From: Pseudomonas shirazensis
Lineage (GTDB): Bacteria > Pseudomonadota > Gammaproteobacteria > Pseudomonadales > Pseudomonadaceae
Direction of reading: 5' to 3'
DNA: 64,000 nt
Assembly (NCBI RefSeq): GCF_014268785.2
Contig: NZ_JABWRD020000002.1
Location: 464,501-528,500 of the forward strand
This document shows, in pieces, positions 48,238-57,646 of the stretch. Within the stretch, counting starts at the first letter, position 1. Each line of letters begins with the position of its first letter. Both the position numbers and the translations under genes were made by a program. The notes beneath the pieces were generated by a model. That model made no database searches, was not told the DNA's origin, and was given only the letters and a program-made list of their open reading frames with translations.

Positions 48238-48855
48238 ATGTTTTTGCGTCATTGCCTTACCTTTACCCTGATCGCCGTGCTCGCTGGCTGCAGCAGCTTT
48301 GGTCGTCGTGAAGCCGTACAGGGCCAGGGCGACCCACAACTGTGGCGTCAACACAAACAACAGCTGAGCAGCCTCGACGGCTGGCAGATCAACGGCAAGG
48401 TCGGCATCCGCGCGCCCAAGGACTCCGGTAGCGGCACCTTGTTCTGGCTGCAGCGCCAGGATTACTACGACATCCGCCTGGCTGGTCCGCTCGGCCGCGG
48501 TGCGGCGCGTCTGACCGGTCGCCCCGGCGGCGTGGTGCTGGAGGTAGCAAACCAGGGCCGCTATGAAGCGCCAAGCCCGGAAGCCCTTCTCGCCGAACAG
48601 CTTGGCTGGGAATTGCCGGTGTCGCATCTGGTCTGGTGGGTGCGCGGCCTGCCCGCCCCCGACAGCAAGAGCCAACTGACTCTTGACCAGGACAGCCGCC
48701 TGGCCAGCCTGAACCAGGATGGCTGGCAAGTGCAGTACCTGAGCTACACCGAGCAGAATGGCTACTGGCTGCCAGAGCGAATCAAGCTGCATGGCAAGGA
48801 CATCGACGTCACCCTGGTGGTCAAGGACTGGCAACCGCGGCAACTGGGGCATTGA
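48238..48855 (+). CDS. lolB: Outer-membrane lipoprotein receptor LolB
   Basis: This 205-residue protein is itself a lipoprotein ([12 protein letters not shown]). The LolB region [27 protein letters not shown] and [17 protein letters not shown] is typical. It receives lipoproteins from LolA and inserts them into the outer membrane. Second gene of the TPR-lolB-ispE operon. Confidence 0.95.
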   Translation: MFLRHCLTFTLIAVLAGCSSFGRREAVQGQGDPQLWRQHKQQLSSLDGWQINGKVGIRAPKDSGSGTLFWLQRQDYYDIRLAGPLGRGAARLTGRPGGVVLEVANQGRYEAPSPEALLAEQLGWELPVSHLVWWVRGLPAPDSKSQLTLDQDSRLASLNQDGWQVQYLSYTEQNGYWLPERIKLHGKDIDVTLVVKDWQPRQLGH

Positions 48856-48858
48856 TCG

Positions 48859-49704
48859 ATGACCACGCTGAGCCTGCCGGCACCGGCCAAGCTGAACCTG
48901 TGGCTGCATATCATTGGCCGCCGCGATGACGGTTACCATGAGCTGGAAACCGTGTTTCAGTTTCTTGACCACGCTGACCAGTTGCGCTTTGCCCTGCGCG
49001 ACGACGATCAGGTGCGCCTGCAGACGGACGTCCCCGGAGTCGACCACGACAGCAACCTGATCGTGCGCGCTGCGCGCCAATTGCAGCAGCAGTCAGGCTG
49101 CATTCAAGGTGTGGATATCTGGCTGGAGAAGCTTCTGCCCATGGGCGGCGGCATTGGCGGCGGCAGCTCCGACGCCGCGACCACCCTGCTCGGCCTCAAC
49201 CATCTGTGGCAACTGGGCTGGGACCTTGATCGCCTGGCTGCGCTGGGACTGAGCCTGGGCGCCGATGTACCGGTGTTCGTGCGCGGCCATGCAGCCTTCG
49301 CCCAAGGGGTTGGCGAGCAGCTCACCCCGGTCGATCCGGTCGAGCCGTGGTATGTCGTGCTGGTGCCGCAAGTGTCTGTCAGCACAGCGGAAATTTTTTC
49401 ACATCCGCAGTTGACACGTGATTCCCTCCCCCTTAAGATGCGCCCCGTTCCCGAGGGAAACAGTCGAAATGACTGCCAACCGGTGGTAGAGCAAAGTTAC
49501 CCGGAAGTTCGCAATGCGCTGAATCTTCTTGGTAAATATACTGAAGCTCGATTAACCGGTACTGGAAGTTGCGTGTTTGGGGCCTTCCCAAGCAAAGCCG
49601 AAGCTGATAAAGTTCTGGCCCTTCTTTCAGAGACTCAAACAGGGTTTGTGGCAAAAGGAAGCAACGTTTCGATGTTGCATCGCAAGCTACAGAGTCTGCT
49701 CTAG
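48859..49704 (+). CDS. ispE: 4-diphosphocytidyl-2-C-methyl-D-erythritol kinase
   Basis: This 281-residue GHMP kinase starts [18 protein letters not shown] and has the ATP loop [21 protein letters not shown] and [12 protein letters not shown]. It phosphorylates the MEP-pathway intermediate on the way to isoprenoids. The last 100 codons have a lower GC content than the rest and contain a sigma70-like promoter for the downstream tRNA-prs unit. Confidence 0.95.
   Translation: MTTLSLPAPAKLNLWLHIIGRRDDGYHELETVFQFLDHADQLRFALRDDDQVRLQTDVPGVDHDSNLIVRAARQLQQQSGCIQGVDIWLEKLLPMGGGIGGGSSDAATTLLGLNHLWQLGWDLDRLAALGLSLGADVPVFVRGHAAFAQGVGEQLTPVDPVEPWYVVLVPQVSVSTAEIFSHPQLTRDSLPLKMRPVPEGNSRNDCQPVVEQSYPEVRNALNLLGKYTEARLTGTGSCVFGAFPSKAEADKVLALLSETQTGFVAKGSNVSMLHRKLQSLL
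49411..49439 (+). promoter_or_regulatory. Sigma70-type promoter inside ispE for tRNA-Gln/prs
   Basis: A perfect -35 ttgaca (49411-49416), a 17-base spacer and a near-consensus -10 taagat (49434-49439) are present. The start would be near 49446, about 290 bases ahead of the tRNA and 415 bases ahead of prs. It lies within the coding region of ispE, where GC content drops. Confidence 0.8.
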
Positions 49705-49738
49705 AAGTCGAGTACACAGTACTCGCAGCAACAGATAC

Positions 49739-49813
49739 AGGGGCGTCGCCAAGCGGTAAGGCAGCAGGTTTTGATCCTGCCATGCGTTGGTTCGAATCCA
49801 GCCGCCCCTGCCA
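49739..49813 (+). tRNA. tRNA-Gln (TTG anticodon)
   Basis: The 75-base gene includes an encoded CCA end. The acceptor arms aggggcg (49739-49745) and cgcccct (49803-49809) pair perfectly, the anticodon loop is ttttgat (anticodon TTG) between gcagg and cctgc, and the T loop ttcgaat is standard. A small perfect hairpin (cgagtac/gtactcg, 49709-49725) lies just upstream and may guide processing. It is embedded between ispE and prs. Confidence 0.97.
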
Positions 49814-49860
49814 TTTTCCTATACTCATCCAGGTATACCCTCAGCCTTCAGGTACTGCGC

Positions 49861-50802
49861 GTGTCCAAGATGATGGTCTTTACGGGGAACGCTAACCCCG
49901 ATCTGGCTCGACGTGTCGTACGTCAGCTGCATATCCCACTTGGTGATGTTTCTGTCGGTAAGTTCTCCGACGGTGAGATCAGCACTGAGATCAATGAAAA
50001 CGTCCGCGGTAAAGACGTCTTCATCATTCAGCCGACTTGCGCTCCGACCAACGATAATCTGATGGAACTGGTAGTGATGGCCGACGCCTTCCGCCGCTCC
50101 TCAGCCTCCCGAATCACCGCCGTGATTCCTTACTTCGGATACGCCCGCCAGGACCGCCGTCCGCGTTCGGCACGTGTAGCCATCAGCGCCAAGGTTGTCG
50201 CTGACATGCTCACTGTCGTGGGTATCGACCGTGTTCTCACTGTCGACCTGCACGCTGACCAGATCCAGGGTTTCTTCGATATCCCGGTCGACAACATCTA
50301 CGGCTCGCCCGTATTGGTCGACGATATCGAAGACCAGCGTTTCGAGAACCTGATGATCGTCTCCCCAGACATCGGTGGCGTCGTGCGTGCACGGGCTGTA
50401 GCCAAGTCGCTGGGTGTCGATCTGGGTATCATCGACAAACGCCGTGAAAAGGCCAATCACTCCGAAGTGATGCACATCATCGGCGACGTCGAAGGGCGCA
50501 CTTGCATCCTGGTAGACGACATGGTCGACACCGCCGGCACACTGTGCCACGCGGCCAAGGCTCTGAAAGAACACGGCGCTGCCAAGGTTTACGCCTATTG
50601 CACGCACCCGGTTCTGTCGGGCCGAGCGATCGAGAACATCGAGAAGTCGGTACTCGACGAGCTGGTGGTGACCAACACCATTCCGCTGTCGGCCGCTGCT
50701 CAAGCCTGTGACCGTATCCGCCAGTTGGATATTGCACCGGTTGTCGCTGAAGCGGTTCGCCGCATCAGCAACGAAGAATCGATCAGCGCGATGTTCCGCT
50801 AA
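49861..50802 (+). CDS. prs: Ribose-phosphate pyrophosphokinase
   Basis: This is 313 residues from GTG 49861, chosen because tcagg lies about 8 bases upstream, while the following ATGs (49870, 49873) lie too far. The PRPP signature reads [16 protein letters not shown] and the ATP-binding region includes [12 protein letters not shown]. It makes PRPP from ribose-5-phosphate and ATP, the precursor for purine, pyrimidine and histidine synthesis and for the salvage enzymes encoded earlier in this window (hpt, upp). Confidence 0.97.
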   Translation: MSKMMVFTGNANPDLARRVVRQLHIPLGDVSVGKFSDGEISTEINENVRGKDVFIIQPTCAPTNDNLMELVVMADAFRRSSASRITAVIPYFGYARQDRRPRSARVAISAKVVADMLTVVGIDRVLTVDLHADQIQGFFDIPVDNIYGSPVLVDDIEDQRFENLMIVSPDIGGVVRARAVAKSLGVDLGIIDKRREKANHSEVMHIIGDVEGRTCILVDDMVDTAGTLCHAAKALKEHGAAKVYAYCTHPVLSGRAIENIEKSVLDELVVTNTIPLSAAAQACDRIRQLDIAPVVAEAVRRISNEESISAMFR

Positions 50803-50825
50803 GCGGAACCCCGTTGACGAAAAGC

Positions 50826-50863
50826 GCCCCGCCCCGACCCTTATGTCGGGGCGGGGCTTTTTT
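50826..50863 (+). terminator. Strong rho-independent terminator after prs
   Basis: Thirteen-base perfect arms gccccgccccgac (50826-50838) and gtcggggcggggc (50845-50857) are followed by six T residues. The rplY gene begins 63 bases later, so it needs read-through or its own promoter. Confidence 0.93.
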
Positions 50864-50925
50864 GCCCACCCCGTTTGGCGCTGGTCGCAAACGCCTGCGG
50901 GTGCTGGCTATTTTGGAGAAACAAA

Positions 50926-51522
50926 ATGACTGATTTTACCCTGAACGCAATCAAGCGTACTGACCTGGGGAAAGGTGCGAGCCGCCGCCTGCGTCACACG
51001 CAGAGCATCCCTGCCGTCATCTACGGTGGCAACAAAGAAGCTGAGTCCGTGACCTTCGTTCTGAAGGAAATCGCCAAGCTGTTCGAAAACGAAGCTGCCT
51101 TCAGCCACGTGATCGAGCTGAACGTTGACGGCGCCAAGCAGAACGTCATCGTCAAGGCTCTGCAGCGTCACCCGGTCAAGCAGTTCATCATGCACGCCGA
51201 CTTCATCCGTGTTGTCGCTGGCCAGAAACTGACCGCTCAGGTTCCAGTGCACTTCATCAACGAAGAAGCACCGATCAAGAAAGGCGGCGAGATCTCGCAC
51301 GTTGAAGCTCAGATCGAAGTTTCCTGCGAAGCCAAAGACCTGCCAGAGTTCATCGAAGTTGACCTGGCTAACGCTGAAATCGGCACCATCATCCACCTGT
51401 CGGACCTGAAAGCTCCTAAAGGCGTAGAGTTCGTTGCTCTGGCCCACGGTGATGACAAAGCTGTTGCCAACGTTCACGCTCCGCGCGTTGTTGCTGACGC
51501 TGAAGAAGGCGCTGCTGAGTAA
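50926..51522 (+). CDS. rplY: 50S ribosomal protein L25/general stress protein Ctc
   Basis: This is 198 residues from the ATG at 50926, with ttggag upstream. The N-terminal L25 domain ([26 protein letters not shown]) binds 5S rRNA, and the C-terminal TL5/Ctc extension is present ([20 protein letters not shown]). Codon use is strongly biased, as expected for a highly expressed ribosomal protein. Confidence 0.96.
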   Translation: MTDFTLNAIKRTDLGKGASRRLRHTQSIPAVIYGGNKEAESVTFVLKEIAKLFENEAAFSHVIELNVDGAKQNVIVKALQRHPVKQFIMHADFIRVVAGQKLTAQVPVHFINEEAPIKKGGEISHVEAQIEVSCEAKDLPEFIEVDLANAEIGTIIHLSDLKAPKGVEFVALAHGDDKAVANVHAPRVVADAEEGAAE

Positions 51523-51599
51523 TCTACTCGGCGCGCCGGTGTTGACCGGGTTACAGTGCCCAGCACTGTGACCCACCAACTCCAAGGAAGAGCCCCTAC

Positions 51600-52184
51600 G
51601 TGACCGCCATCCAGTTGATCGTCGGCCTGGGTAACCCCGGCCCCGAATACGAACAGACCCGGCATAACGCAGGGGCTCTTTTCGTTGAACGCATTGCCAG
51701 CGCCCAGCGGGTTTCACTCACTGCTGATCGCAAATATTTCGGCCTGACGGCAAAATTCAGCCATCAGGGCAACGACGTTCGTCTGTTGATCCCCACCACC
51801 TACATGAACCGCAGCGGCCAGTCCGTGGCGGCCTTGGCCAATTTCTTCCGGATCAAACCGGAGGCCATTCTGGTGGCTCACGACGAACTCGACCTGCCCC
51901 CGGGCGTCGCCAAACTTAAACGAGGTGGCGGCCACGGTGGGCACAACGGGCTGCGCGACATCATCGCGCAACTCGGCAACCAGAACGACTTCCATCGCCT
52001 GCGGCTTGGCATCGGCCACCCAGGTGACGCCAAGCTGGTCTCCAACTTCGTCCTTGGCCGCGCACCGCGCGCCGAACAGGACAAGCTCGACGCCAGCATC
52101 GACTTTGCCCTCGGCGTGCTGCCGGACGTGCTCGCCGGCGACTTCGCCAAGGCCATGCGCGAGCTGCACAGCCAGAAGGCCTGA
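51600..52184 (+). CDS. pth: Peptidyl-tRNA hydrolase
   Basis: This is 194 residues from GTG 51600, preceded by aagga at 51583-51587 (ccaaggaagag). The active-site His lies in [12 protein letters not shown], with [11 protein letters not shown] and [13 protein letters not shown] also conserved. It rescues peptidyl-tRNA that dropped off the ribosome. Part of the rplY-pth-ychF run. Confidence 0.96.
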   Translation: MTAIQLIVGLGNPGPEYEQTRHNAGALFVERIASAQRVSLTADRKYFGLTAKFSHQGNDVRLLIPTTYMNRSGQSVAALANFFRIKPEAILVAHDELDLPPGVAKLKRGGGHGGHNGLRDIIAQLGNQNDFHRLRLGIGHPGDAKLVSNFVLGRAPRAEQDKLDASIDFALGVLPDVLAGDFAKAMRELHSQKA

Positions 52185-52206
52185 TCTCACCAAGAGGGGA
52201 ATTTCC

Positions 52207-53307
52207 ATGGGTTTCAATTGCGGCATCGTCGGCCTGCCCAACGTCGGCAAGTCCACCCTGTTCAACGCGCTGACCAAGTCCGGCATCGCGGCTGAGAACT
52301 TCCCCTTCTGCACCATCGAGCCGAACAGCGGTATCGTGCCGATGCCGGATGCGCGCCTCGCGGCTCTGGCTGAAATCGTTAAGCCGAACCGCATCCTGCC
52401 GACCACCATGGAGTTCGTCGACATCGCCGGCCTGGTTGCTGGTGCCTCCAAAGGTGAAGGCCTGGGCAACAAGTTCCTCGCCAACATCCGCGAGACCGAC
52501 GCCATCGCCCACGTGGTGCGCTGCTTCGAAGACGAGAACGTGATTCACGTCTCCAACAGCGTCGACCCCAAGCGTGACATCGAGATCATCGACCTCGAGC
52601 TGATCTTCGCCGACCTCGACAGCTGCGAGAAGCAACTGCAGAAAGTCACCCGCAATGCCAAGGGCGGTGACAAGGAGGCCCTCGCGCAGAAGGCCATCCT
52701 CGAGAAGCTGATCCCGCACTTCACTGAAGGCAAACCAGCGCGCAGCCTGATGAAGACCATGGCTGACGACGAGAAGGCCGTGATCCGTGGCTTCCATCTG
52801 CTGACCAGCAAGCCGGTGATGTACATCGCCAACGTTGCTGAAGACGGCTTCGACAACAACCCGCACCTTGATGTAGTGCGCGCGATTGCTGAAGAAGAAG
52901 GCGCAGTGGTGGTGCCGGTATGCAACAAGATCGAGGCCGAGATTGCCGAGCTCGATGACGGCGAAGAGAAGGACATGTTCCTCGAAGCCCTGGGCCTGGA
53001 AGAGCCTGGCCTGAACCGGGTGATTCGCGCCGGTTACGAGCTGCTCAACCTGCAGACCTACTTCACCGCCGGCGTGCAGGAAGTGCGCGCCTGGACCGTG
53101 CGCATCGGTGCTACCGCACCGCAGGCGGCTGGCGTGATCCACACCGACTTCGAGAAAGGCTTCATCCGTGCTGAAGTAGTCGCCTATGACGACTTCATCC
53201 AGTTCAAAGGTGAGAGCGGCGCCAAGGAAGCAGGCAAGTGGCGCCTGGAAGGTAAGGATTACATCGTCAAAGACGGCGATGTGATGCACTTCCGCTTCAA
53301 CGTCTGA
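52207..53307 (+). CDS. ychF: Ribosome-binding ATPase YchF
   Basis: This is 366 residues from the ATG at 52207 with gagggg upstream. The nucleotide loop [17 protein letters not shown], the Obg-type switch [18 protein letters not shown], and the C-terminal TGS domain ([17 protein letters not shown]) are present. YchF binds the ribosome and hydrolyses ATP; it influences stress responses and non-canonical initiation. Confidence 0.97.
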   Translation: MGFNCGIVGLPNVGKSTLFNALTKSGIAAENFPFCTIEPNSGIVPMPDARLAALAEIVKPNRILPTTMEFVDIAGLVAGASKGEGLGNKFLANIRETDAIAHVVRCFEDENVIHVSNSVDPKRDIEIIDLELIFADLDSCEKQLQKVTRNAKGGDKEALAQKAILEKLIPHFTEGKPARSLMKTMADDEKAVIRGFHLLTSKPVMYIANVAEDGFDNNPHLDVVRAIAEEEGAVVVPVCNKIEAEIAELDDGEEKDMFLEALGLEEPGLNRVIRAGYELLNLQTYFTAGVQEVRAWTVRIGATAPQAAGVIHTDFEKGFIRAEVVAYDDFIQFKGESGAKEAGKWRLEGKDYIVKDGDVMHFRFNV

Positions 53308-53326
53308 TTGGTTTCAGGTTGATGTG

Positions 53327-53357
53327 AAAAATCCGATGCCTTGGCGTCGGATTTTTT
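53327..53357 (+). terminator. Rho-independent terminator after ychF
   Basis: Arms aaaaatccgatgcc (53327-53340) and ggcgtcggatttttt (53343-53357) pair with one G-U-type position and end in a T-run. Confidence 0.88.
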
Positions 53358-53389
53358 TTGTGGCGAATTCAACAAGGAAGCAGAGCAGC

Positions 53390-53947
53390 ATGGAACAGCA
53401 GATTATTCTTATGCGTCATGGCCAGCCGCAACTGGCTGTGACCGGTCGAGTTGCCCTCGGTGATATGCGGAGTTGGATCGAAGACTATGATCGTTCACTC
53501 ATCACCCAGGATCCGGCACCTGCTGCCAGCGTGCAGTTGGCGACCGGGTCGCAGGTAGTTGTCTGCAGCAGCGCGCCGCGAGCGCTGAGCTCAGCGCAGG
53601 CGCTTGGGGTCGAGCCTGCTGTGGTTGATGCGGTGTTCTGCGAGGCGCAGTTGCCCGGTGGCCGTGGGCGGTTGGCGAAGCTTTCGCCGTTTATCTGGGC
53701 GGCTGTGCTGCGGGTGCTCTGGTTGTGCGGCTATTCGGCTGGGGTTGAGTCGGCCAAGGCGGCCGGTGCGCGGGCGGATGACGGGGCTCGGCGGTTGCAG
53801 TCGATGGCTGAGGGTGGGCCGGTGTTGTTGGTTGGGCACGGGATCATGAATCGGTTTATTGGCAAGCGGTTGCGGGCTGCAGGCTGGGTGCGGCAGGCGT
53901 CCGGTGATAGTGGGTATTGGAGTGCTGTGGTGTATCGGCGTAGCTGA
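53390..53947 (+). CDS. Histidine phosphatase family protein
   Basis: This is 185 residues from the ATG at 53390 with aagga upstream. The catalytic RHG motif is intact (IILMRHGQPQLA), as is the second His (LLVGHGIMNRFIG). A basic hydrophobic region follows the middle (AKLSPFIWAAVLRVLWLCGY). Phosphatase or phosphoglycerate-mutase-like activity is expected; the substrate is unknown. Confidence 0.87.
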   Translation: MEQQIILMRHGQPQLAVTGRVALGDMRSWIEDYDRSLITQDPAPAASVQLATGSQVVVCSSAPRALSSAQALGVEPAVVDAVFCEAQLPGGRGRLAKLSPFIWAAVLRVLWLCGYSAGVESAKAAGARADDGARRLQSMAEGGPVLLVGHGIMNRFIGKRLRAAGWVRQASGDSGYWSAVVYRRS

Positions 53948-53991
53948 GTGGTTTGCGCCTGCAAGGCCGCCATGGCCAGTGATCAATGACC

Positions 53992-54028
53992 TGTGGGAGC
54001 GGCCTTGTGTCGCGAAAGGGCCGCAAAG
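53992..54028 (+). repeat. 5' half of a P. putida REP element, interrupted by the IS
   Basis: The sequence tgtgggagcggccttgtg and the following cgcgaaagggccgcaaag match the REP core seen at 6234-6277. It stops at the IS border, where ccgcaaag is the first copy of the target duplication. Confidence 0.9.
54021..54028. repeat. Target site duplication, left copy (ccgcaaag)
   Basis: These eight bases are repeated exactly at 55390-55397 on the other side of the IS, which agrees with the 8-9 base duplication of the IS256 family. Confidence 0.88.
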
Positions 54029-55389
54029 GGGGGTGTCAGAAATTTTGTGTTCGGGCATAACATGAGTAAGAGGTGCATGTATGCCAACCAAAAAGAAACC
54101 CCTGCGTGACCTACCAAAAATCCCCAAGGAGCTGCTCGAGCAGTTCGGTGAAGGGCTGATGACCGCAGAGGCTATCGAAGACGCTTCTGCGGCCTTCAAG
54201 AAGGCTTTGATTGAGCGAGCATTGAGTGCTGAGCTCGGTCACCACCTGGGGTATCCGCCGGGCGCGCAGCGCCCAGAGGATGAAACCAACCAGCGCAACG
54301 GCAAAACGGGCAAGACGGTTTTGACAGGGGATGGCCCGCTGCGGCTGGAGATTCCCCGTGATCGGGATGGCAGTTTTGCCCCCATTCTGATCCCCAAGCA
54401 TGAGCGGCGTTACACCGGTTTTGATGACAAGATCATCGCCATGTATGCCCGAGGCATGACCGTTCGAGAAATCCGCGCTTTCCTCTCTGAGCAATACGGG
54501 ACGGACGTTTCCCATGACTTCATCAGCTCAGTCACTGACGAGGTGATGGAGGAAATTGGTGCGTGGCAACAGCGACCGCTTGAGCCGATGTACCCAGTCA
54601 TTTTCTTCGATGCGCTGCGGGTCAAGATCCGCGAAGAAGGCCTTGTCCGCAACAAGGCGATTTACTTAGCGCTGGGTGTTTTACCCGATGGAACGCGCGA
54701 TATTCTTGGCATCTGGATCGAAAACACTGAGGGTGCGAAGTTTTGGATGAAGGTATTCAACGACCTCAAGACCCGCGGCGTAGAAGACGTGCTGATAGCC
54801 GTTACCGACGGTCTCAAAGGCATGCCAGAGGCGCTAAGTGCAGTGTTTCCGGCGACAACGCTGCAAACCTGCATCGTCCACTTGATCCGCAACAGCCTCG
54901 ATTATGCGGCGTGGGATAAGCGCCGTGAGCTGGCCAAGGCGCTTAAACCGGTCTATCAGGCCATCACCGCAGAAGCGGCTGAGGAAGCACTGGGTGCCTT
55001 TGAAAATGGCCCTTGGGGAAAGCAGTACCCAGCGGTCGTGGCGGCCTGGAGACGAGCTTGGGATCGAGTGATCCCATTTTTTGTCTTCCCACCTGCCATT
55101 CGAAAAGTGATCTATACGACCAACGCTATCGAAAGCATCAACGCCCAGCTACGCAAGATCATCAAAACGCGAGGCCACTTCCCGACTGATGACGCAGCGA
55201 CCAAGCTGATCTGGCTTGGGCTTCGCAACATTACGGCAAACTGGGGCTCGGCGGCGCATGATTGGAAAAATGCGATGAATCAATTTGCGATTCTGTACGG
55301 CGACCGATTTATCAGGCCGACCTGGTAAAAGCCCGGCCTGCCCAGCGGCAGGCCATTACCGGCCCGCACACAAAAAATCTGACACTCTC
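54029..55389 (+). mobile_element. IS256-family insertion sequence
   Basis: The element is 1361 bases with one transposase gene. Its imperfect terminal inverted repeats start at 54029 (g.g.gtgtcaga...ttttgtgt.cgggc) and are matched by the reverse complement of 55362-55389 (gagagtgtcagattttttgtgtgcgggc). The 8-base target duplication flanks it. It lies within a REP element, so no gene is interrupted. Confidence 0.92.
54081..55328 (+). CDS. IS256 family transposase (Mutator type)
   Basis: This 415-residue protein has the DDE catalytic set in IS256 spacing: Asp177 in VIFFDALRVKI, Asp243 in IAVTDGLKGMPEAL (the Mutator signature with TCIVHLIRNSL nearby) and Glu351 in TTNAIESINAQLRK. The frame is intact with its own gtaagagg ribosome site, so the element may be active. 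Confidence 0.95.
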   Translation: MPTKKKPLRDLPKIPKELLEQFGEGLMTAEAIEDASAAFKKALIERALSAELGHHLGYPPGAQRPEDETNQRNGKTGKTVLTGDGPLRLEIPRDRDGSFAPILIPKHERRYTGFDDKIIAMYARGMTVREIRAFLSEQYGTDVSHDFISSVTDEVMEEIGAWQQRPLEPMYPVIFFDALRVKIREEGLVRNKAIYLALGVLPDGTRDILGIWIENTEGAKFWMKVFNDLKTRGVEDVLIAVTDGLKGMPEALSAVFPATTLQTCIVHLIRNSLDYAAWDKRRELAKALKPVYQAITAEAAEEALGAFENGPWGKQYPAVVAAWRRAWDRVIPFFVFPPAIRKVIYTTNAIESINAQLRKIIKTRGHFPTDDAATKLIWLGLRNITANWGSAAHDWKNAMNQFAILYGDRFIRPTW

Positions 55390-55404
55390 CCGCAAAGCGG
55401 CCCC
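55390..55404 (+). repeat. 3' half of the REP element with right target duplication
   Basis: ccgcaaag (55390-55397) followed by cggcccc (55398-55404) completes the REP hairpin gggccgcaaagcggcccc if the IS and one duplication copy are removed in silico. The following 238 bases to the NTF2-like gene contain no gene and are C/A rich. Confidence 0.88.
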
Positions 55405-55642
55405 GGCTATCCCGCTCGGTGACCTATTGGCCCTACCACCACAAACACCGATAAGCCCATTGCAACAGTAAGATACTCGCAAGCCAACCGGCGCCTACCC
55501 TCACGGTACAACACACAACCCCCATCCCCCAAAATCACTTCACAAATCCCTGAACTAATTATTTCACCCCGCAGATTCTTCCCCCCTCCAACCCTGCGCA
55601 AACTCCCACCACCATAATCACAATAACCGTGAGACCACCGCA

Positions 55643-56032
55643 GTGGACCAGACCCTCCAGATAAGCCAGGCCGCCGCCGAGCTGGTAGCCGCCTTCGCCA
55701 GCAACGACACCGAGCGCTACTTCGCCTGTTTCAGCGAAGATGCAACCTTCGTCTTCCATACCCTCCCCCAGCCGCTGCGCTCGCGCCAGGCCTACCAAGC
55801 CCTTTGGCAACAGTGGCAAGAGGAAGGCTTCAAAGTGCTCGATTGCCAATCGAGCAACGCCACCATCTCCCTGCAGGGCGACCTGGCAATCTTCATCCAC
55901 AGCGTCGCCACCCGCATCACTATCAACGGTGAAGAACAACAACTGGCCGAGCGCGAGACCATCCTGTTCCGCCGCCACAACACCCGCTGGCTCGCGTGCC
56001 ATGAACACCTTTCGGTGGTTTCGCCAGCCTGA
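55643..56032 (+). CDS. SnoaL/NTF2-like protein
   Basis: This is 129 residues from GTG 55643. The cone-shaped NTF2 fold pattern is seen: helix QAAAELVAAFASNDTERYFACFSEDATFVFH, then SRQAYQALWQQW. Enzymes and binding proteins of this fold are diverse, so function is unknown. It precedes a permease and an aldehyde dehydrogenase and is likely part of that operon. Confidence 0.8.
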   Translation: MDQTLQISQAAAELVAAFASNDTERYFACFSEDATFVFHTLPQPLRSRQAYQALWQQWQEEGFKVLDCQSSNATISLQGDLAIFIHSVATRITINGEEQQLAERETILFRRHNTRWLACHEHLSVVSPA

Positions 56033-56130
56033 GCCAGCGGTAACCCTTGCGGCCCTGCCGCACCTGCCAACGCACCCATAAAAGCGTCCGCGCCTTGCGC
56101 CGACCACAACAACCGCGCTGGAGCATCAAC

Positions 56131-57633
56131 ATGAGCCACTCGACCGGTATCGAGAGCAATGGCGTCGAGCAAATCCCCGACGCGCAACGCCATGCCACCC
56201 CGCTGGATCTGTTTCGCCTGATTTTCGGCGGCGCCAATACCTTTGCCACTGCCGTGCTCGGCAGCTTCCCGGTGCTGTTCGGCCTGTCGTTCCAGGCCGG
56301 GTTCTGGGCGATTTTGCTGGGTGTTGGTGTCGGCGCCTTGATTCTTGCCCCGATGGGCCTGTTCGGTGCGCTGAACGGCACCAACAATGCAGTCTCCTCC
56401 GGCGCGCACTTCGGCGTGCACGGGCGCATCGTCGGCTCGTTGCTGTCACTGCTGACCGCCGTGGCGTTCTTTTCACTGTCGGTGTGGAGTTCCGGCGATG
56501 CATTGGTCGGCGGCGCCAAGCGCCTGGTCGGATTGCCGGAAACCGACGTGACACTGGGCCTGGCCTACGGCCTGTTCGCGGTGCTGGTGCTGGTGGTGTG
56601 CATCTACGGCTTTCGCTTCATGCTGTGGGTCAACAAGATCGCCGTGTGGGCATCGAGTCTGCTGTTTCTGCTGGGCATCTTCGCCTTCGCCGGGCCCTTC
56701 GATGCGGGCTACGCGGGTAGCGTCAATGTCGGCCAGGCAGGCTTTTGGGCGGCGTTTGTCGGCGCGGCGATCCTGGCCATGAGCAACCCGGTGTCGTTCG
56801 GCGCGTTTCTCGGCGACTGGTCACGCTACATTCCGCGCGAAACGCCAAAAGCGCGGATCATGCTGGCCGTGATTTGCGCCCAGGCCGCCACCTTGATCCC
56901 GTTTCTGTTCGGCCTGTGCACGGCCACACTGGTCGCCAGCCAGGCGCCTGACTACATCGCTGCCAACAACTATGTTGGCGGCCTGCTGGCGATTTCGCCG
57001 AGCTGGTTCTTCTTGCCGGTGTGCCTGATTGCGGTAATCGGCGGCATGTCGACCGGTACCACCGCGCTGTATGGCACCGGGCTGGACATGTCCAGCGTGT
57101 TCCCGCGGCTGCTCAGCCGCGCCGCAGCCACCTTGCTGATTGGCGTGGCAGCAATCGGCTTCATCTTCCTTGGCCGCTTTACCTTCAACCTGGTGCAGAG
57201 CGTGTCGACCTTCGCCGTGCTGATCATCACCTGCACCAGCCCGTGGATGGTGATCATGATCCTCGGCCTGATTACCCGTCGTGGCTTCTACCACGCCGAT
57301 GACCTGCAAGTGTTCACCCGCGGCCAGCGCGGCGGCCACTACTGGTTTCTGCATGGCTGGAACTGGCGCGGCATGGGCGCCTGGCTGCCCAGCGCAGCGC
57401 TGGGCCTGTGCTTCGTCAACCTGCCAGGGCAGTTCGTTGGGCCGTTGGGTGAACTGGCCGGCGGTATCGACGTGAGCCTGCCGGTAACTCTCGGCATCGC
57501 CGCCCTGCTCTACCTGAGCCTGCTCAGACTGTTCCCCGAACCCGCTGGCGTGTATGGGCCGAACGGCCCGCGCTGGGTGCGCTGCAGAAACAGCGCGCCA
57601 CAACCGGTAACTTCTGCCGCCGAAATGGCCTGA
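56131..57633 (+). CDS. NCS1 family permease (cytosine/purine type)
   Basis: This is 500 residues from the ATG at 56131. About twelve hydrophobic segments are present, with the family motif FGGANTFATAVLGSFPVLFGLSF near the N-terminus and SNPVSFGAFLGDWSRYIP in the middle. NCS1 carriers import nucleobases, hydantoins or thiamine precursors with H+ or Na+. The substrate here is unknown; the ALDH partner suggests an amine, aldehyde or N-heterocycle catabolic route. Confidence 0.88.
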   Translation: MSHSTGIESNGVEQIPDAQRHATPLDLFRLIFGGANTFATAVLGSFPVLFGLSFQAGFWAILLGVGVGALILAPMGLFGALNGTNNAVSSGAHFGVHGRIVGSLLSLLTAVAFFSLSVWSSGDALVGGAKRLVGLPETDVTLGLAYGLFAVLVLVVCIYGFRFMLWVNKIAVWASSLLFLLGIFAFAGPFDAGYAGSVNVGQAGFWAAFVGAAILAMSNPVSFGAFLGDWSRYIPRETPKARIMLAVICAQAATLIPFLFGLCTATLVASQAPDYIAANNYVGGLLAISPSWFFLPVCLIAVIGGMSTGTTALYGTGLDMSSVFPRLLSRAAATLLIGVAAIGFIFLGRFTFNLVQSVSTFAVLIITCTSPWMVIMILGLITRRGFYHADDLQVFTRGQRGGHYWFLHGWNWRGMGAWLPSAALGLCFVNLPGQFVGPLGELAGGIDVSLPVTLGIAALLYLSLLRLFPEPAGVYGPNGPRWVRCRNSAPQPVTSAAEMA

Positions 57634-57646
57634 CTGGAATCTGCCC

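Noticed and set aside
49771..49860. Upstream extension of prs to 49771
   Set aside because: It overlaps the tRNA-Gln gene and translates the tRNA; the GTG at 49861 has a ribosome site.
53390..53947. Histidine phosphatase considered as part of the IS or a genomic island
   Set aside because: It lies outside the IS ends and target duplication and its codon use and ribosome site are ordinary.
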